DNA of 64,000 nt from Epiperipatus broadwayi (Eukaryota; Onychophora; Udeonychophora; Euonychophora; Peripatidae), in the NCBI GenBank assembly GCA_028023455.1, contig JAQFVV010000112.1, forward strand, positions 1,304,001 to 1,368,000, given 5' to 3'. The translations under genes and the position numbers were made by a program. Of the stretch, positions 11,882 through 23,672 are shown piece by piece (the stretch's first letter is position 1; each line of letters starts with the position of its first letter). The notes under the pieces are model-generated. The model had not been told where the DNA came from. It did no database searches and worked only from the letters and a program-made list of their open reading frames with translations.

Positions 11882-11948
<67 letters not shown>
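11882..11948. repeat. (AAT)n directly joined to (ATT)n: perfect microsatellite palindrome
   Basis: About eleven AAT units are followed immediately by about eleven ATT units, so the whole 67-bp block can fold on itself as one hairpin. No spacer separates the halves. Confidence 0.95.
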
Positions 11949-13260
11949 TGCAGTTTTAAATTCAAATCCTGTGAGAAATACAAGTTCCCTAATTGACTTA
12001 TTATTTTCAGTTTGGGGATGGTTTATCTTTCATATCTGAGAAGTTACTTACTTTTCTCATGAGTCTGTCAAAAAACTACACAAAATATTCTTTAAATTGT
12101 CAATGGTTAGGTCCTTGGTATTTTATAAAATTGATGCTTGAAATAATGACAGATGTTACATTGCCATGTTTTACCCATTTGGCACATAAACTTTCTTGAA
12201 GATAGTAATAATGAAATGTGAAGTTATCAAAAGTAAATATTAGAAAGAATTATAAACTGTCTTCAATTCTGCCTGTTAATGTCATGTACACAAGTATTCT
12301 TGTTGACTAAGATGTCTTTTTACAGAGTCAGAGATTTTGATAAAGGGAAATCCATCTATCATTGCATCATAATTGTGGTATATATCGTTTAAATAATTTA
12401 TCTGAATGAATGCAGGACTCTAGCATATAAATATATTTTTTTAACAAAATAACTTTATAGTGATTTAATATTTCTTAATGGAAATACTTTTTTTATTGTC
12501 AATACTATGCAGAAAGATAATTATAGAGATTATTCGCTTTAATATGTGTGTGTTCTACATGGAATGGAAGTATGGCTGAACATTTGGAATGAATCATTGA
12601 GCCATTCCTAATCATTAAGCCAATCCTTGCAGAGGAAAGTCATGTTGTCTAATAATATCAGTTATATAATCACTCTTTCATTTGTTAAGAATCATCCTCA
12701 TTCTTTTAGTGATTTAAACCAGGGGATCGGTTAGTCTAAGCAAAATGTGTGATATCTTTGTCATATTATGTTTGATTTGGAATAGCATTTTTATTTATAT
12801 GATTGTATCATCTGGAAACCTATTTTGCAATTGGTTTGTAATATTTTAAACAGTCTACAGTTGTTACCTTCCATGCACAGTAGTAATTGCACCAAGAGAA
12901 TAGTGTGATGCAGCTATCCAAAATATAATCTCACAGCTGGGTTTTGGAAGAGCAATCTGTTTGATAGACTTTGTTTGTGGATCACTGGATATAGACTCTT
13001 TCAGTATTCATGCATATATCTACATTTGGTCATCTTCTAAATATTACTCCTTCAGGCAAACTATTTCCAAGATGCATTACATTTGAATTAGTTTGTCAAG
13101 TCTTCTTCGATGTTTCATTGTCATTCAACTTATTGTATTTTATTACTAGTGTATAATTATTGTGTAATTTTAATGATGTAATATCTCTTAGACAAATATA
13201 TCAGTCTTACTAATAACTATTTATTAAATTACATGATGACCATCTCTTATGCTAGCAGTT
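11949..13260. other. Stretch with no recognised feature
   Basis: AT-rich unique-looking sequence. A short frame at 11993-12199 has no family resemblance. No convincing splice-flanked exon was seen. Confidence 0.45.
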
Positions 13261-13287
13261 AACTGTTATTAAACAAGCAAAACTCCG

Positions 13288-13388
13288 GACAGTAGTGCCA
13301 TTCTGTGCGAACCAGAGTTGGCATTAGATGGGGATTTTATGCACAAGCCTTCTGGCATCCATTGATTACTCTGGTTGGCACAGGCTAG
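13288..13388. repeat. Short inverted repeat related to the 42.99-43.24 kb element
   Basis: GTGCGAACCAGAGTTGGCAT on the left is the approximate reverse complement of ATTGATTACTCTGGTTGGCA on the right. The same motif pair (AGCCAGAATTATCAATG / CATTGATAATTCTGGTTTGG) forms the arms of the inverted repeat at 42988-43241. Confidence 0.6.
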
Positions 13389-13784
13389 ATATATGTGTTA
13401 ACATTAGTTTATATATATTTTAAATTCAGTTAACAGATGATTTGTCTATACTTTTATATCTTCAGTCATCCATTGTTCATTTCTTATGATGGTGATTTCA
13501 TTGTTTCCACAATGAACCTTCATATTAGAAATTGGTTTTGAAGTAGCATGAAAGTTATAAATATTCTGCTCATGAAGCTCTTGAAAAGGTAGTTCTAGAA
13601 GATGCTAAAGTATTTGTATGTGAGTTGATTTCTGTCATTTATTCCCTGTGATAAATGTTTTTTGATTACAACTTTTCATTCTATCTCAATAGCCATTAAT
13701 TTTTGACCAGGTTCTAACAGGTTTCTTTATCCTATTTTATAATCAATATAATCATCCCCAATGATGTTATCAATTTTAAAACTT

Positions 13785-13935
13785 TTAAAAACTTGACAGT
13801 TTTGGATACTGATAAAGTATTTAATAGGGTATGGATGATTAGATCTTTTTTAAACTCTTTAATGTCCTATGGGATTGCACCAACTTTCTGTCAGATATTT
13901 CTCATCTATTTCTAAAGCTTTTTTCTGTAAATGAT
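13785..13935 (+). pseudogene. LINE reverse transcriptase fragment (motif A region)
   Basis: In one frame the sequence reads VLDTDKVFNRVW followed after about 16 residues by YGIAPTFCQIF. This matches the motif A to motif B linker of jockey/CR1-type non-LTR reverse transcriptases (LDxEKAFDRVWH...YGIP...). The piece is about 50 codons and ends in stops. It is not obviously the same family as the RTE remnants nearby. Confidence 0.6.
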
Positions 13936-14139
13936 TCATATTTTCATTTCTGCATTATAAATTTTGTTTATATTATGATCCAATTTTTTTTACAACTCTA
14001 TGTATACCATTCTATAATTTCACTATATTTTGACCCTATCTTATGATCATTTTCAAGATCTATTTTCAATTATTGGCAATAAACTTGAAAATAACCATAG
14101 GGTATGATTGAAATATAATTGGAATTATATATATATGGA

Positions 14140-14560
14140 AGTATGGATAGATGTTTATTAGGAAAAACAAAATGGGATAGAAAGCATAACCTTTGGGTGA
14201 GAGATTTGATATCAATTAAAGATTTAAAAAATTGAAATTAGGAAAAACAAAATGGGATAGAAAGCATAACCTTTGGGTGAGAGATTTGATATCAATTAAA
14301 GATTTAAAAGATTGAAATTGAACTGGGCTGGATATATTGCTAAAAGTAGTAATAATAGATAGACAATTAAAGTCTTAAATCGGATCCCCATAGCTTGAGA
14401 AAGATCTAGAAATAAACCATATTTGAGATGGATAACAGAAATGAAAAAAATTCTTGTATGATGTGAAAAGGAACGGTTGTTGGAAAAATGATTAAACTTG
14501 GAGAAACCTTTATATAGCAGTGGATTGATAATGGTTAAAAATGATGACGATGATTATAAA
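14140..14560 (+). pseudogene. RTE-type LINE 3' end fragment
   Basis: Translated pieces KHNLWVRDLISIKDLK and AGYIAKSSNN, then a PYLRWITEM stretch, correspond to the C-terminal region of the RTE element at 61030-62867 (HNIWVREQTNVTDL, WAGHIAR, RWMDEI). The fragment ends in the same GGATTGATAATGGTTAAAAATGATGACGATGAT-type tail. An internal 80-bp tandem duplication (14161 and 14241) repeats the HNLWVRD-coding part. Confidence 0.75.
14161..14320. repeat. 80-bp tandem duplication inside the RTE fragment
   Basis: GGAAAAACAAAATGGGATAG starts at 14161 and again at 14241. The two 80-bp units differ by only one or two bases, so the duplication is much younger than the LINE insertion it lies in. Confidence 0.9.
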
Positions 14561-15359
14561 TATGGCTATAGAGAAATTTGATTCATAGAATTTTTCTTAA
14601 AATTAATTTTTACATACAGTATTGGAATTAATGGGCCAATTTTGAAAGAAAAAAAGGAGCTATTTATTTAATTAATCAAAAAAGAAGATTGCGCTAATAT
14701 TCCATGAATTCACATGTACATTACTATATATCAGTTTATTTTTCTTTTGTCTAAGGTAGAATTTTCTACAATATTAATATTTTAAATAATCGTGAAGTTG
14801 CTTAAATACTAAAATTGCTTCTTACGTCGTTTTCCTTAGTCTTAACGCATCCCGAGAGATAATTAAAATTGGTAAGACCTTTTACATTTTTACCTCTTAT
14901 TTATTTAAAAAGAAAATTTAATTTCCCGTTTATTGTAGTAATAAAGTCGACGTCATACGAAATAACTGAGATAACGAAGCCAGTACCCGGTGCAATTGAA
15001 TGTAGCGGTTGCAGTTGCACCTTTGAGTCCGAATCACTCTGTCTATTTTAAAAAAAGAAAAAAAAAATCTAACTTTCATCAATTTAAAAGAAATATTAGG
15101 TTCAACGTACTATTTGGTGTTCATGCTTTACATGATATATTGAGCAAATGACCATATCATTATTTGGAGAAATAGGTTCAAAATTTAAGTCTTAAATTTT
15201 TCAAACCATTAATTTTGACAGCAAATTTTTAAAACTAAAGACAATGAAAACTACTTGTTAATTCTGGAAATTTGTACAAAACGTACGAGTATATTGTTAA
15301 AAGTGTATTTTACACATCCACATTTAGTGTGTTTAATCATGCATAAATTGGATCTCTGC

Positions 15360-15490
15360 TCTGCACTATTTGGCACAGCGTTAGAGTGATAGAATCTGGA
15401 CCTTAAGATCCATGGATCATGCTTATCTCTATTATCTCCAGTGCTCAAACTTCTTGGGAACTCCCAGACAATAAAACCATTCTATTATTT
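15360..15490 (+). repeat. SINE-like tRNA-derived repeat
   Basis: A head with GCACAGCGTTAGAGTGATAG resembles a Pol III A box. The tail CAGTGCTCAAACTTCTTGGG then CAATAAAACCATTCTATTA matches the tail of the copies at 48655-48790 and 17870-17985 (GAGCAATAAACCATT). Both ends are approximate. Confidence 0.5.
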
Positions 15491-16074
15491 ATTTAGTTGG
15501 ATGTCTAGGAAGAATTTTGTGATTATAAGAACTGAAATCAAGTAGTGTAAAATAAATAATTAAATGGTTGCTGTGAGAGATTTGGGGGATTCCTAGCTTT
15601 TAAATCCCTCACTCTATTTCTGTACTAAATCATATAAAGGATTATTAATATTTACAATTGGAATTTTATTTTCTATTCAAGCATAGAGATATTGATCTCT
15701 TTTGATTATGATAGATAGTAGTTTGTTATTATGTATAGCCTCTAGACAAAATTTATTCTGTCAACTCATTAAATCTACAGTTCTTCATAAACTTTAATGG
15801 CTCTTTTTCATTATAATATGTGACTTTTTTCACACATAGATGTCCAATTAAAATTTAATAATGCTAAAAACTAAAAACAAATTATATCTTATTTTTAATA
15901 GTAGTACTAACTCCAAAAATTAATAGTAGATCATTACCTATTGATTTTCTACCAAAACCAAACTCTTCAAGTGTAAAATAATGCAAGCACTTAGGAATCT
16001 ATTTTATTATTGACAATTCCAAACAAAAGCCCATCTATTCGTTTTTTCACAACTATATGTATTCCAGCATATTT

Positions 16075-16205
16075 TAGTATTTTGATATTAATATCAACAA
16101 ATAAAAAATCCTTCTCCTTTTTCTTTTCAAAAACTTTTATTATTGATTGTGAAAAAGCCTTTGATTCTGTAAGTGAATCAGCTGTGATTTTTATTGTAGA
16201 AATCC
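16075..16205 (+). pseudogene. LINE reverse transcriptase motif A fragment
   Basis: The frame reads TFIIDCEKAFDSVSESAV. The IDCEKAFDSV core matches the RTE motif A (FVDYEKAFDSL in the copy at 61813). The flanks contain stops and no other RT motif, so this is a small remnant. Confidence 0.6.
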
Positions 16206-17147
16206 CGTGAATAAGAAAGACTTTATAATTGTTCATGGCAATATTAGTCATATATTCAAGAAGATCATAGATTTAGCATAGTTCTCTGATACTGCTTTTC
16301 TGTAATTGAATTTTAACAGTAGCTTGTTCTTGCATGGTGCACTTAAAATAGAAGTGTGCTACTTCCATTAATAAATTTCATTGCAAATTTTAACACTGTG
16401 CTACAGTAAAATATTACTCCAAAATACAAAATCAATTCTCATTCATTCTAGAAGTAGATGAGTTATTACAAAAACTGAATAGAATTAATATTTTAACTTT
16501 AGTATTACATGTATTAGTCTTTAGTAAATGTTTTTTTTTTTTTTTTTGTAAAGACATTTATTGATCTTTTTAAATAAATATTTTAATGTTGTTATTCTTC
16601 AGTAATGAAGATAAATATTTATGAATTATTATTTTTTTTTATTTGAAACCAGAAAAATTAAGCCAGTAGAGATTTGAATAAAACGTACAAAAATATGTGA
16701 AGGAATATTCTTTATAAGCATGGTTAAACAATACAATTTAATTTTTGAACGATTAACACTGTATTGACGATAATACTTTTTAATATCCTATAGTTAATTA
16801 TTGCCATTATTATCGAATGACTTATTTAAATCTAGCAATATCATAAGTCTGGGAGGATTGGCATTTCAAATTTCAAAGATGAATAAATCTGATTTTCTAT
16901 TGGATTCTCTTTTTTGTTAATCCCCTTCTTCCATCTCTTTCTTCTAGAAATTTTTCTCATTCAATTTTTTATTTATTTGTTTTTGTAATAAATTCTGTCT
17001 TTACTATATCTTACAAGTGGTTAATATTTTAAATGTTATCTAATTAAGTAAATTGGTTTTTATTTATTGCTTTATCTGAAATTCCCTGACTTAATAGTTT
17101 ATGAAGTTCAGTACAGTGGTAAGGTAGTAAAACCAAGAACTAAACAT

Positions 17148-17277
17148 CCTTGAATTAAAGCCCAACTCAGTGCTTAAATATTGTAATATACTGAGAAATG
17201 AACTAGTTTATTCCTTGAATTAAAGCTCAACTCAAGTGCTTAAATATCGTAATATACTGAGAAATGAACTAGTTTAT
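17148..17277. repeat. Two 65-bp tandem copies
   Basis: CCTTGAATTAAAGC.CAACTC starts at 17148 and 17213, and the copies differ at a few bases. The unit contains GTGCTTAAATAT.GTAATATA, a variant of the SINE-like tail, and lies directly upstream of the SINE-like copy at 17290. A partial SINE was probably duplicated. Confidence 0.8.
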
Positions 17278-17289
17278 TATTTTTACCCT

Positions 17290-17410
17290 GAATGGTTTAG
17301 TGCAAGAGTAAATGATAGTCTTAAGATGTAAGACCTCAGTTTGAAGCTTAACATCTGGTTCTTAAATATCACATGATCTCGTGAGTGATGAATCATTCAG
17401 TTTTTAACTG
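17290..17410 (+). repeat. SINE-like tRNA-derived repeat
   Basis: The head TGGTTTAGTGCAAGAGTAAA (A-box-like) is followed by CAGTTTGAAGCTTAACATCT (weak B box). The family tail TTCTTAAATATCACATGATC then TCGTGAGTGATGAATCATTC follows. This is one of the clearest copies in the window. Confidence 0.6.
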
Positions 17411-17869
17411 TTGCAATATTTCTATTTTTTCAATTTTTTTTTTTTATATGAATTTTTTTCTCTTTATCTAAGGTCTTTACTAAAATATTTCTAATCTCCA
17501 TTTTTTTACTTGATAAATTCTATTGGCTTTATAAATAGCAGTTCCTTGGGAATGGGGGAGGGGGCATACTTAAAAACTTTTTAAATTTTATTTAAAGGGA
17601 ATATAATGAGATTAAATTTAGGCTGTAGATTCATGCATAAACCCAATTCTGCCTGATGTATTTACGGAATCAATATGTTGCTTGTATTTGGATTATTTCA
17701 ATCCCTGCCCCTCTTACCTCACCTAACTCTTCAGAATTGCTGTTAGGTTTCATGTCTGCACCTGATAATGAAATGAACAAATACAGTGAACTTTTTTATA
17801 GGATTGTTTGGAATTATTTATGAGAATGAAATTTTGTGGTTTGGTTTAAGGTATGTTCGATTAATGCAA

Positions 17870-17985
17870 ACAATTGAATGGTTTATTGCTCGGAATTTCA
17901 TAAGCGATAGCGTTGGATTGTAATCCATTGCCCTTAGCTCCAAAGCCTATCACTCCAACATTGCAACAAACTGTGCATGGTAATC
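17870..17985 (-). repeat. SINE-like tRNA-derived repeat
   Basis: On the minus strand it reads CATGCACAGTTTGTTGCAAT, then GGAGCTAAGGGCAATGGATT, and ends CGAGCAATAAACCATTCAAT. It closely parallels the minus-strand copy at 48655-48790 (GCATGGTTTGGTGTAATGGT ... GAGCTAAGGTTGCACAAATG ... CGAGCAATAAACCATTTAAT). Confidence 0.6.
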
Positions 17986-17989
17986 CAAT

Positions 17990-19190
17990 TAATGGTAAGA
18001 CATTATGAGGCGGGATCCGAAGATAATTTGTGTTGGACAAATAACTATCATTGTACTACAATATAATGCACTCTTAAATAATGTTAAGAAGCCTCAAATG
18101 TCTTCTGTTCTGCTGAGTCCTTGTTTTGCATTTTGTAAAATTATGCAGGTGACTATGGCCTATTTAAAGTTGGCATTAATTAATAAAGACTAGATAGAAA
18201 CACAAATTATAGTGATTATGTTATAATTATTTATTCTTAATTTAAACAGGAAGATCATCAAGATAATGAAAAGAACTTATTTATTGTCTATACACATATT
18301 TCTGACCACATTATATAATTTGATAATATTATTTATGAGCCAACAATTAAATCTGTCTCAATATCTAGCATCCATCTGCTCCTATTATTAAACTTCTTAG
18401 TGACTTTTTCTGTGACACAATGATTAAATGCATTGTTCACTTTTAACTTATCTTTCTATTTTTTCTGAAACGAATCTGCAAAAGAATACTTGTCCTAAGA
18501 AACAGTCATTATTTATTGTATGAGCATTTAATGTGACAATTAAATAATGTTTGAGTATAAGACTGCAGGCAGAGGCAATAATCTCAGTCAGTCCAGAGTT
18601 GTTGTTTTTTTTTAAATTTTCATGGGTTTTTTTTTTTGTTGTTGTCAGGAATCAATTCACAAACCTTTTGGCACCATTAAAAAATGATATAATTTAAGAG
18701 AATGGAATCCTGAATATCATCGTGCTGTATGGAAAGATAATATTACAATATCAGTCACTAAAATTTCACTACAGCAAAAACAATTATATATTTTTTTGCA
18801 TAGATCGTTTCTGCAAATATGCAAGCATATATGGTACATTATATAATTCTTAGTGTATCACTGGATTTTGTGTTCTAAAATAATCTTTTTATTGTTGTTA
18901 TTCCTCTCATATGTTATTAAAAGTGTGTCACTATTAATGACAAGGGGAATGTATATTATATGCATAGTATGTGAACTAGTACATGCTTCTGTGTGTGTGT
19001 GCATAAATATAAAAATAATGAAAAACATTGTTTTTATATTGGTAGGATTTTTTTTTTAATTATTTATTTTACGTAATAGTATCTTAGATGCGCTCTAATG
19101 ACGAATTAACTAAGAGTATTAGTTTAATCTTTTTCTTCTTTGTCTCCTCTTTTATTTTATTTTAATGTCATGATCTGTCTAATTTAGCAT
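17990..19190. other. Stretch with no recognised gene
   Basis: AT-rich sequence with T runs near 18607 and 18629. The short frames at 18005 and 18853 resemble no family and have atypical composition. Nothing further can be supported. Confidence 0.4.
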
Positions 19191-19194
19191 AGTG

Positions 19195-19290
19195 ATAGGA
19201 CAAAAAAAAAAAAGAGAGGTAAAGGCTTTCGAATTGAAGTTCAACGTGGTCGAAATGTTACATGACCTCTTGAGCAATTTTTTTTTTTTT
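19195..19290 (+). repeat. SINE-like tail fragment
   Basis: GAAGTTCAACGTGGTCGAAA followed by TGTTACATGACCTCTTGAGC and a T run matches the family tail (ATCACATGATCTCTTGAGCAA). The short reading frame across it is not a gene. Confidence 0.45.
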
Positions 19291-20244
19291 ATCTTATTAA
19301 ACAATTTTCGGCATTGGATTCAATATTCAAAAATTCTACTTAATTTAGTGCTAGTCTTTCAAAGTTTGATCAAATTTTTGATTATGTATGTTTCAATACA
19401 GATTAAGTTTGTTCTAAGAGATTAGTATTAAAAATTGACCTTTATTTTTCTATCAAAATTCTTATGTGTATTTAAAAAAATTCACATTTTGATGACGTAA
19501 AGTAATAATAATACTAATATACTTAAGAAATAATAAAAAATTACAGTCAGTTAGATAGATAAAATGTGAGTTGTTATAGCTTAATGCTTTGAGGTTGATC
19601 GATTGATTGTGGTACAAACTTCTGTATGGACGAACCTGTTCTTAAATTTTTTTAAAGCATTCATTCCCGTCGCTAACTATTTTTAACTTTTTATATATAG
19701 TTCTTCTATTCTATCACGCACACCTTTCAAACACAAGAATACACATATAGATTAAATTGTAACAGTTCATTGCTTTTAAGTGACACCATACGCAAACCTT
19801 CACCCAATTCATTACGTACAAATTTGTTTTGAAGATTTTGAAGTGACAAACAGTTATTGCGTAATCGACGCGGGGAGTATGTATTCTGTTTTTATTGTTG
19901 AATCGAGATTAATACATAACAGTCAGGAGGTAGATAGATACATCTGATGGTAACAATTCTGGAATAATAAACAACTAACTTTTTATTAAACAAAAATACG
20001 AATGATTTATAATTACTATTAATAGGAATATTGAAAAATCAAACATTTGGAAATTAGTGAAATAAATTTTATCTGTTTCTTACCTGTTTGTTGTGATATA
20101 GCTGGTAATTAAAATCAATGAGATAAATAAATAGGAAATTAAAAAATATCCTTTTTTTTTCTATCATATTTTTGTATTTAAAGTTTTCTCTAATAAAAAT
20201 GCTAGTTTTCATTGATTTCTGGTTGTTTTTTTCTTTTCATAATT

Positions 20245-20259
20245 GGGGGGGGGGGGGGG
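20245..20259. repeat. G15 homopolymer
   Basis: Fifteen consecutive G in an otherwise very AT-rich context. Similar G/C tracts occur near 20793, 23306, 23572, 33285, 48641, 51270, 60032 and 63086. Confidence 0.95.
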
Positions 20260-20343
20260 CGTTAACACTATTTGATAAATACTTTGAATGTCACCACTGG
20301 TTGATAACGGATAGGCAGATCACAAGAAACTGTGAATATTCAT

Positions 20344-20571
20344 GAAACCAAATTAAATTCCATCACGAAAATATGATGTGATTTTAATCTAGTATCCAAA
20401 AGTGCGCAATTTTTATAAGTGATAGGAAATATTTTCTAAATCATATTTAAATGAATTGAAACCAAATGAAATTCCATCACATACGAAAATATGATGGGAT
20501 TTTAATCTATTATCCAAAAGTGCACAATTTTTATGAATAAGTGATAGGAAAAATTCTAAATCATATTTAAT
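20344..20571. repeat. Two 114-bp tandem copies
   Basis: GAAACCAAATTAAATTCCAT begins at 20344, and the corresponding GAAACCAAATGAAATTCCAT at 20458. The units differ by small indels (an extra CATAC-type insertion and GAATAA) and substitutions, so the duplication is moderately old. Confidence 0.85.
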
Positions 20572-20960
20572 CGTTTTCAATTTAATACAATTATTTTTAT
20601 AACTGGTTATTAAAGCAATCCAGCGATCTTAAGAATTTTTCCATAAAATTTTGTATATGTGTATATTTTTGTTAATTAATGTAAAAGAGAAGCAATCGCA
20701 TAAAGAATGAATTTCTTCCTGTCTGATGAATTCTTTAGGAGAGCAGATCTGGACAATAAAATTTAAAGTACCAATCAGTTTCTTTTTTACTACCCCCCCC
20801 CCCTTTAAAACTGCTTACAGATCTTACCATAGCTTCATAATCTTGAAGTGTATATCTGGTTTTGTTTACATTTTTTCTCTGTTTCATAATCTCATTTCAA
20901 TATTGTAAATTTTATTCTTTTACCATATCATTTCCAAATTCTTCAATCTGGTCACCACCC

Positions 20961-21003
20961 CTCCTTTAATCATCAAGTGCAAACACTTGATGATTAAAGG
21001 GAG
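20961..21003. repeat. Short near-perfect hairpin
   Basis: The arms CTCCTTTAATCATCAAGTG (20961-20979) and CACTTGATGATTAAAGGGAG (20984-21003) pair with one bulged base around a CAAA loop. It could be a very short fold-back or a structured RNA element; context does not decide. Confidence 0.8.
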
Positions 21004-21109
21004 GCCATCCAACTTAAGTGATTCACAAAATTCCTTGATAAAAGTCAGTTCAACTGTTTGAAGTATTTGTTCTAATAACTTTGTCACTATGTGCACCATC
21101 AGTCAGTCC

Positions 21110-21900
21110 ACTTCCTATATAAAATATCAATCTGCTCTTAATTTTTCTACCCAACAATCTCTTAATATTTCATCTGCTTTTAACTATCGTCATTACTTTA
21201 GATTTATTAATTTTATACCAGACTTTCTACAATTTGTTTAGTTCATCCTTGGTATCCATAATTATTGCCATAGCAACAACAAAACTGATGCAAGAATTTT
21301 TTTAAACTCTAAATGCTAGCCTTATCAAAACCATATATTAAGCTTTTTGAAATAAATAAATTAGAAAATAAGTAACCCATCTCAACTGTTTAATCTTACA
21401 CTTATTTTTTTTATATTCATGTACACCTTTTTTTAATAATTTGGTCAATGCAATAGGGGTTCTACTTGGATTTCTCAAGTATTTGTATTAGTAATCTCTT
21501 TCATCTAATCTTCTTCAAATAATAAGGTAATGGAATTTATTCTTATCAAGAGCATTTCAAAATTGACAAAGGTATTATAAATACATCTTCTTTGTATTCA
21601 TGTACTCAACAATAATCTCTTGGTTTTTCTATCCTTTCTAAATCCAAAACGCTTTTCATATACAGGCATATATAACTTAAAATAGATTTATTCAATCCTC
21701 TCTGTGCCTTGCATAGTTTTGTGTAGTGGGATTCTCCAATCAATTCTAGTTCTGACACTTAGTGTGCTTGAACTTTTTACGAATTCCTGAGTAATGAAGC
21801 CATTTAATATTTTTTTTAATCCTCGATAATACTTTAGCAGCACATGGTATTAGAGATATTGTTCTCAAATCCATATATTTTACTGCATTAAACCTTTTCA
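21110..21900 (-). pseudogene. LINE reverse transcriptase remnant
   Basis: On the minus strand, EKRFGFRKDRKTKRLL at about 21660-21615 matches the QFGFRKGRGT block that precedes RT motif A. INKSKVMTIVKSR at about 21215-21170 matches the LNxxKTKVMV block that follows motif C. The intervening motif region is decayed by stops. Order and spacing fit a jockey/RTE-type RT in one orientation. Confidence 0.65.
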
Positions 21901-21966
21901 CTAAAGAATCATAGCTTTTGAAAGAGACTAGTAACTATTGACTTCTCCCAAGTCATAAATAGTATA

Positions 21967-22905
21967 AGAGGGGCTGCTAGAAATAATCAGAATTTTGTAA
22001 TAATAAATTGTGTATTTATTTTTATGAGTTACAAATTGAATACCCTTCAGAGTATAATCCGCTTAATGCAATGCATTGGTCTGTACATTTTTTCATTTGT
22101 TGAAGTAATGCAGAAACTCTTGCAAAGTGATGCCTTTTAACCTCCAGCATTGTTTTTTTCTTCATACCTCTAAGTCGGCAAAAAATTTTTTTTGAAGCAT
22201 TGTTTCATTCGATGGAATAAAAGACGTTATACAGAGTGAGATTGGGCAAATGTAGTTAATGGATAAGCTGAGTCATGCTAAATTTAATTAAGAATTGTAC
22301 AACACTCTAAGCTTTGTGTGCGGGCACATTGTCATGGTAAAGCTTGCACTCCCAACTTGGACATATAGTGAAATATTTTTGTTTTACCACATCATGCAAA
22401 CATTTCAGAACTTGTAGTTAAAAGGTCATGTGACATCTGACTTGATTTTTTTTTTTTTTAATATCTTATCATAGTTAAAATGTCTTATCATTGCAAATGA
22501 ATTCTGAGTGAACAATTTGCATCCAAAAAAAAAAATCAGCACCATCTTAACATTGTACTTCATTTACCACTCTTTTTTTGGAATGTGGTGAATTTGACAC
22601 TTCAATTAAACCATTCATGAATTTGCATTTTTCTCAGAGTAGCTTGCTTATAATTTCTTTCATGCATTATAACAGTTTCTCCTGCCATTTTTCCTAGCAG
22701 AAAACAGAATTTCATGTTATTTCAACTTTTTAGTTATTACAAAAAACGACAAATAAGCAAGAACATAAACATTTACTATGCAAAACATGGCTTCTCTTGA
22801 TGGCAAAAGTTGGTGGATTGGTGCAGGGGTGTAGTAGCAGAAGCATATTCTATAATGTGCTCACCATCCAGAGAAGAATTCCAGTTATTTTTGGGTATCC
22901 CCTCA
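21967..22905 (-). mobile_element. mariner-type transposon, internally deleted
   Basis: The ends are inverted: AGAGGGGCTGCTAGAAATAA on the left and TGAGGGGATACCCAAAAATA on the right (reverse complemented). Both continue with a TCAGAATT/CTGGAATT block, and TA sits on both sides (21965-21966, 22906-22907) as expected for Tc1/mariner. On the minus strand WECKLYHDNVPA (22360-22320) matches the mariner D34D segment W..HHDNAPAH. Near 22140-22075 LQEFLHYFNKWKNVQTNALH matches the C-terminal region of this group. At 939 bp, against about 1.3 kb usual, much of the N-terminal half is missing. It is not functional. Confidence 0.85.
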
Positions 22906-22914
22906 TATTAACAG

Positions 22915-23672
22915 CCACCTGATTATATGATAAATAATTTCTTATATGTTTTTCTGAGTGAATCCCCCACCCCAAATCCAAAATTATTATGATGATAATT
23001 TATGCTTTTGGAAGTCAAAAGAAAGTACTCCACGGGAGGAGAATGTTTTCAATATGAAATATTAAAAAAAATTATATTTTTTTTGTTAAGATTATTTATA
23101 TCTATTAATAAACCATAAATACACAAAATTAATTAATTATCTCATGTAAATCACACTACTCCTTGTCAATGCTTAACATTAACCAATAGAATATCAATAA
23201 TCTGTTATCAAAATAGCACTCAGATAATAAATGGAATTAGATCTAGATACTGCTTTGATTACTGATTGTCAATATTCTATTGATTGATGTTAAATAAATA
23301 TTGACGGGGGGGGGGGATATAATTTGTATACATATTTATGCAAAGTTTCAACTAGATTGGAAATTAGTGAGTGAAAATTGAATTACAAGATTTCTTAGAC
23401 AGATGGACAAAAAAAGCAGTCATTTATATAAATACATATAGTAATAAAGAAATGGGAAAATCTCATTAATTGAATTACTTATATTCTTCGTTTTGGTATT
23501 TAAATGTTGTACTACCACACCAACCACCTGATTATATGATAAAAAATTTCTTATATGGTTTTCTGAGTTAACCCCCCCCCCCAATCCAAAATTATTATGA
23601 TAAGAATTTTTAGAATAATATTTTATGCTTTTGGAAGTCAAAAGAAAGTACGCCAGGGGAGGAGAATGTTTT
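22915..23672. repeat. Direct duplication flanking a small MITE (22915-23049 and 23524-23672)
   Basis: CCACCTGATTATATGATAAA begins at 22915 and at 23524. The copies run through an AAATCCAAAATTATTATGAT block and a TGGAAGTCAAAAGAAAGTAC block to GGAGGAGAATGTTTT. The second copy has a longer C run and an 18-bp insertion. The first copy starts eight bases after the TA of the mariner element, and the fold-back MITE at 23165-23305 lies between the two copies. Confidence 0.85.
23165..23305. mobile_element. Fold-back MITE, AACCAATAGAATATCA family, copy 1
   Basis: The left arm GCTTAACATTAACCAATAGA (23171) pairs with the right arm TCTATTGATTGATGTTAAAT (23275). The arms are about 54 bases with a short spacer containing AGATCTAGAT. 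Related copies are at 49011-49119 and 52079-52272. No coding capacity is visible. Confidence 0.7.
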
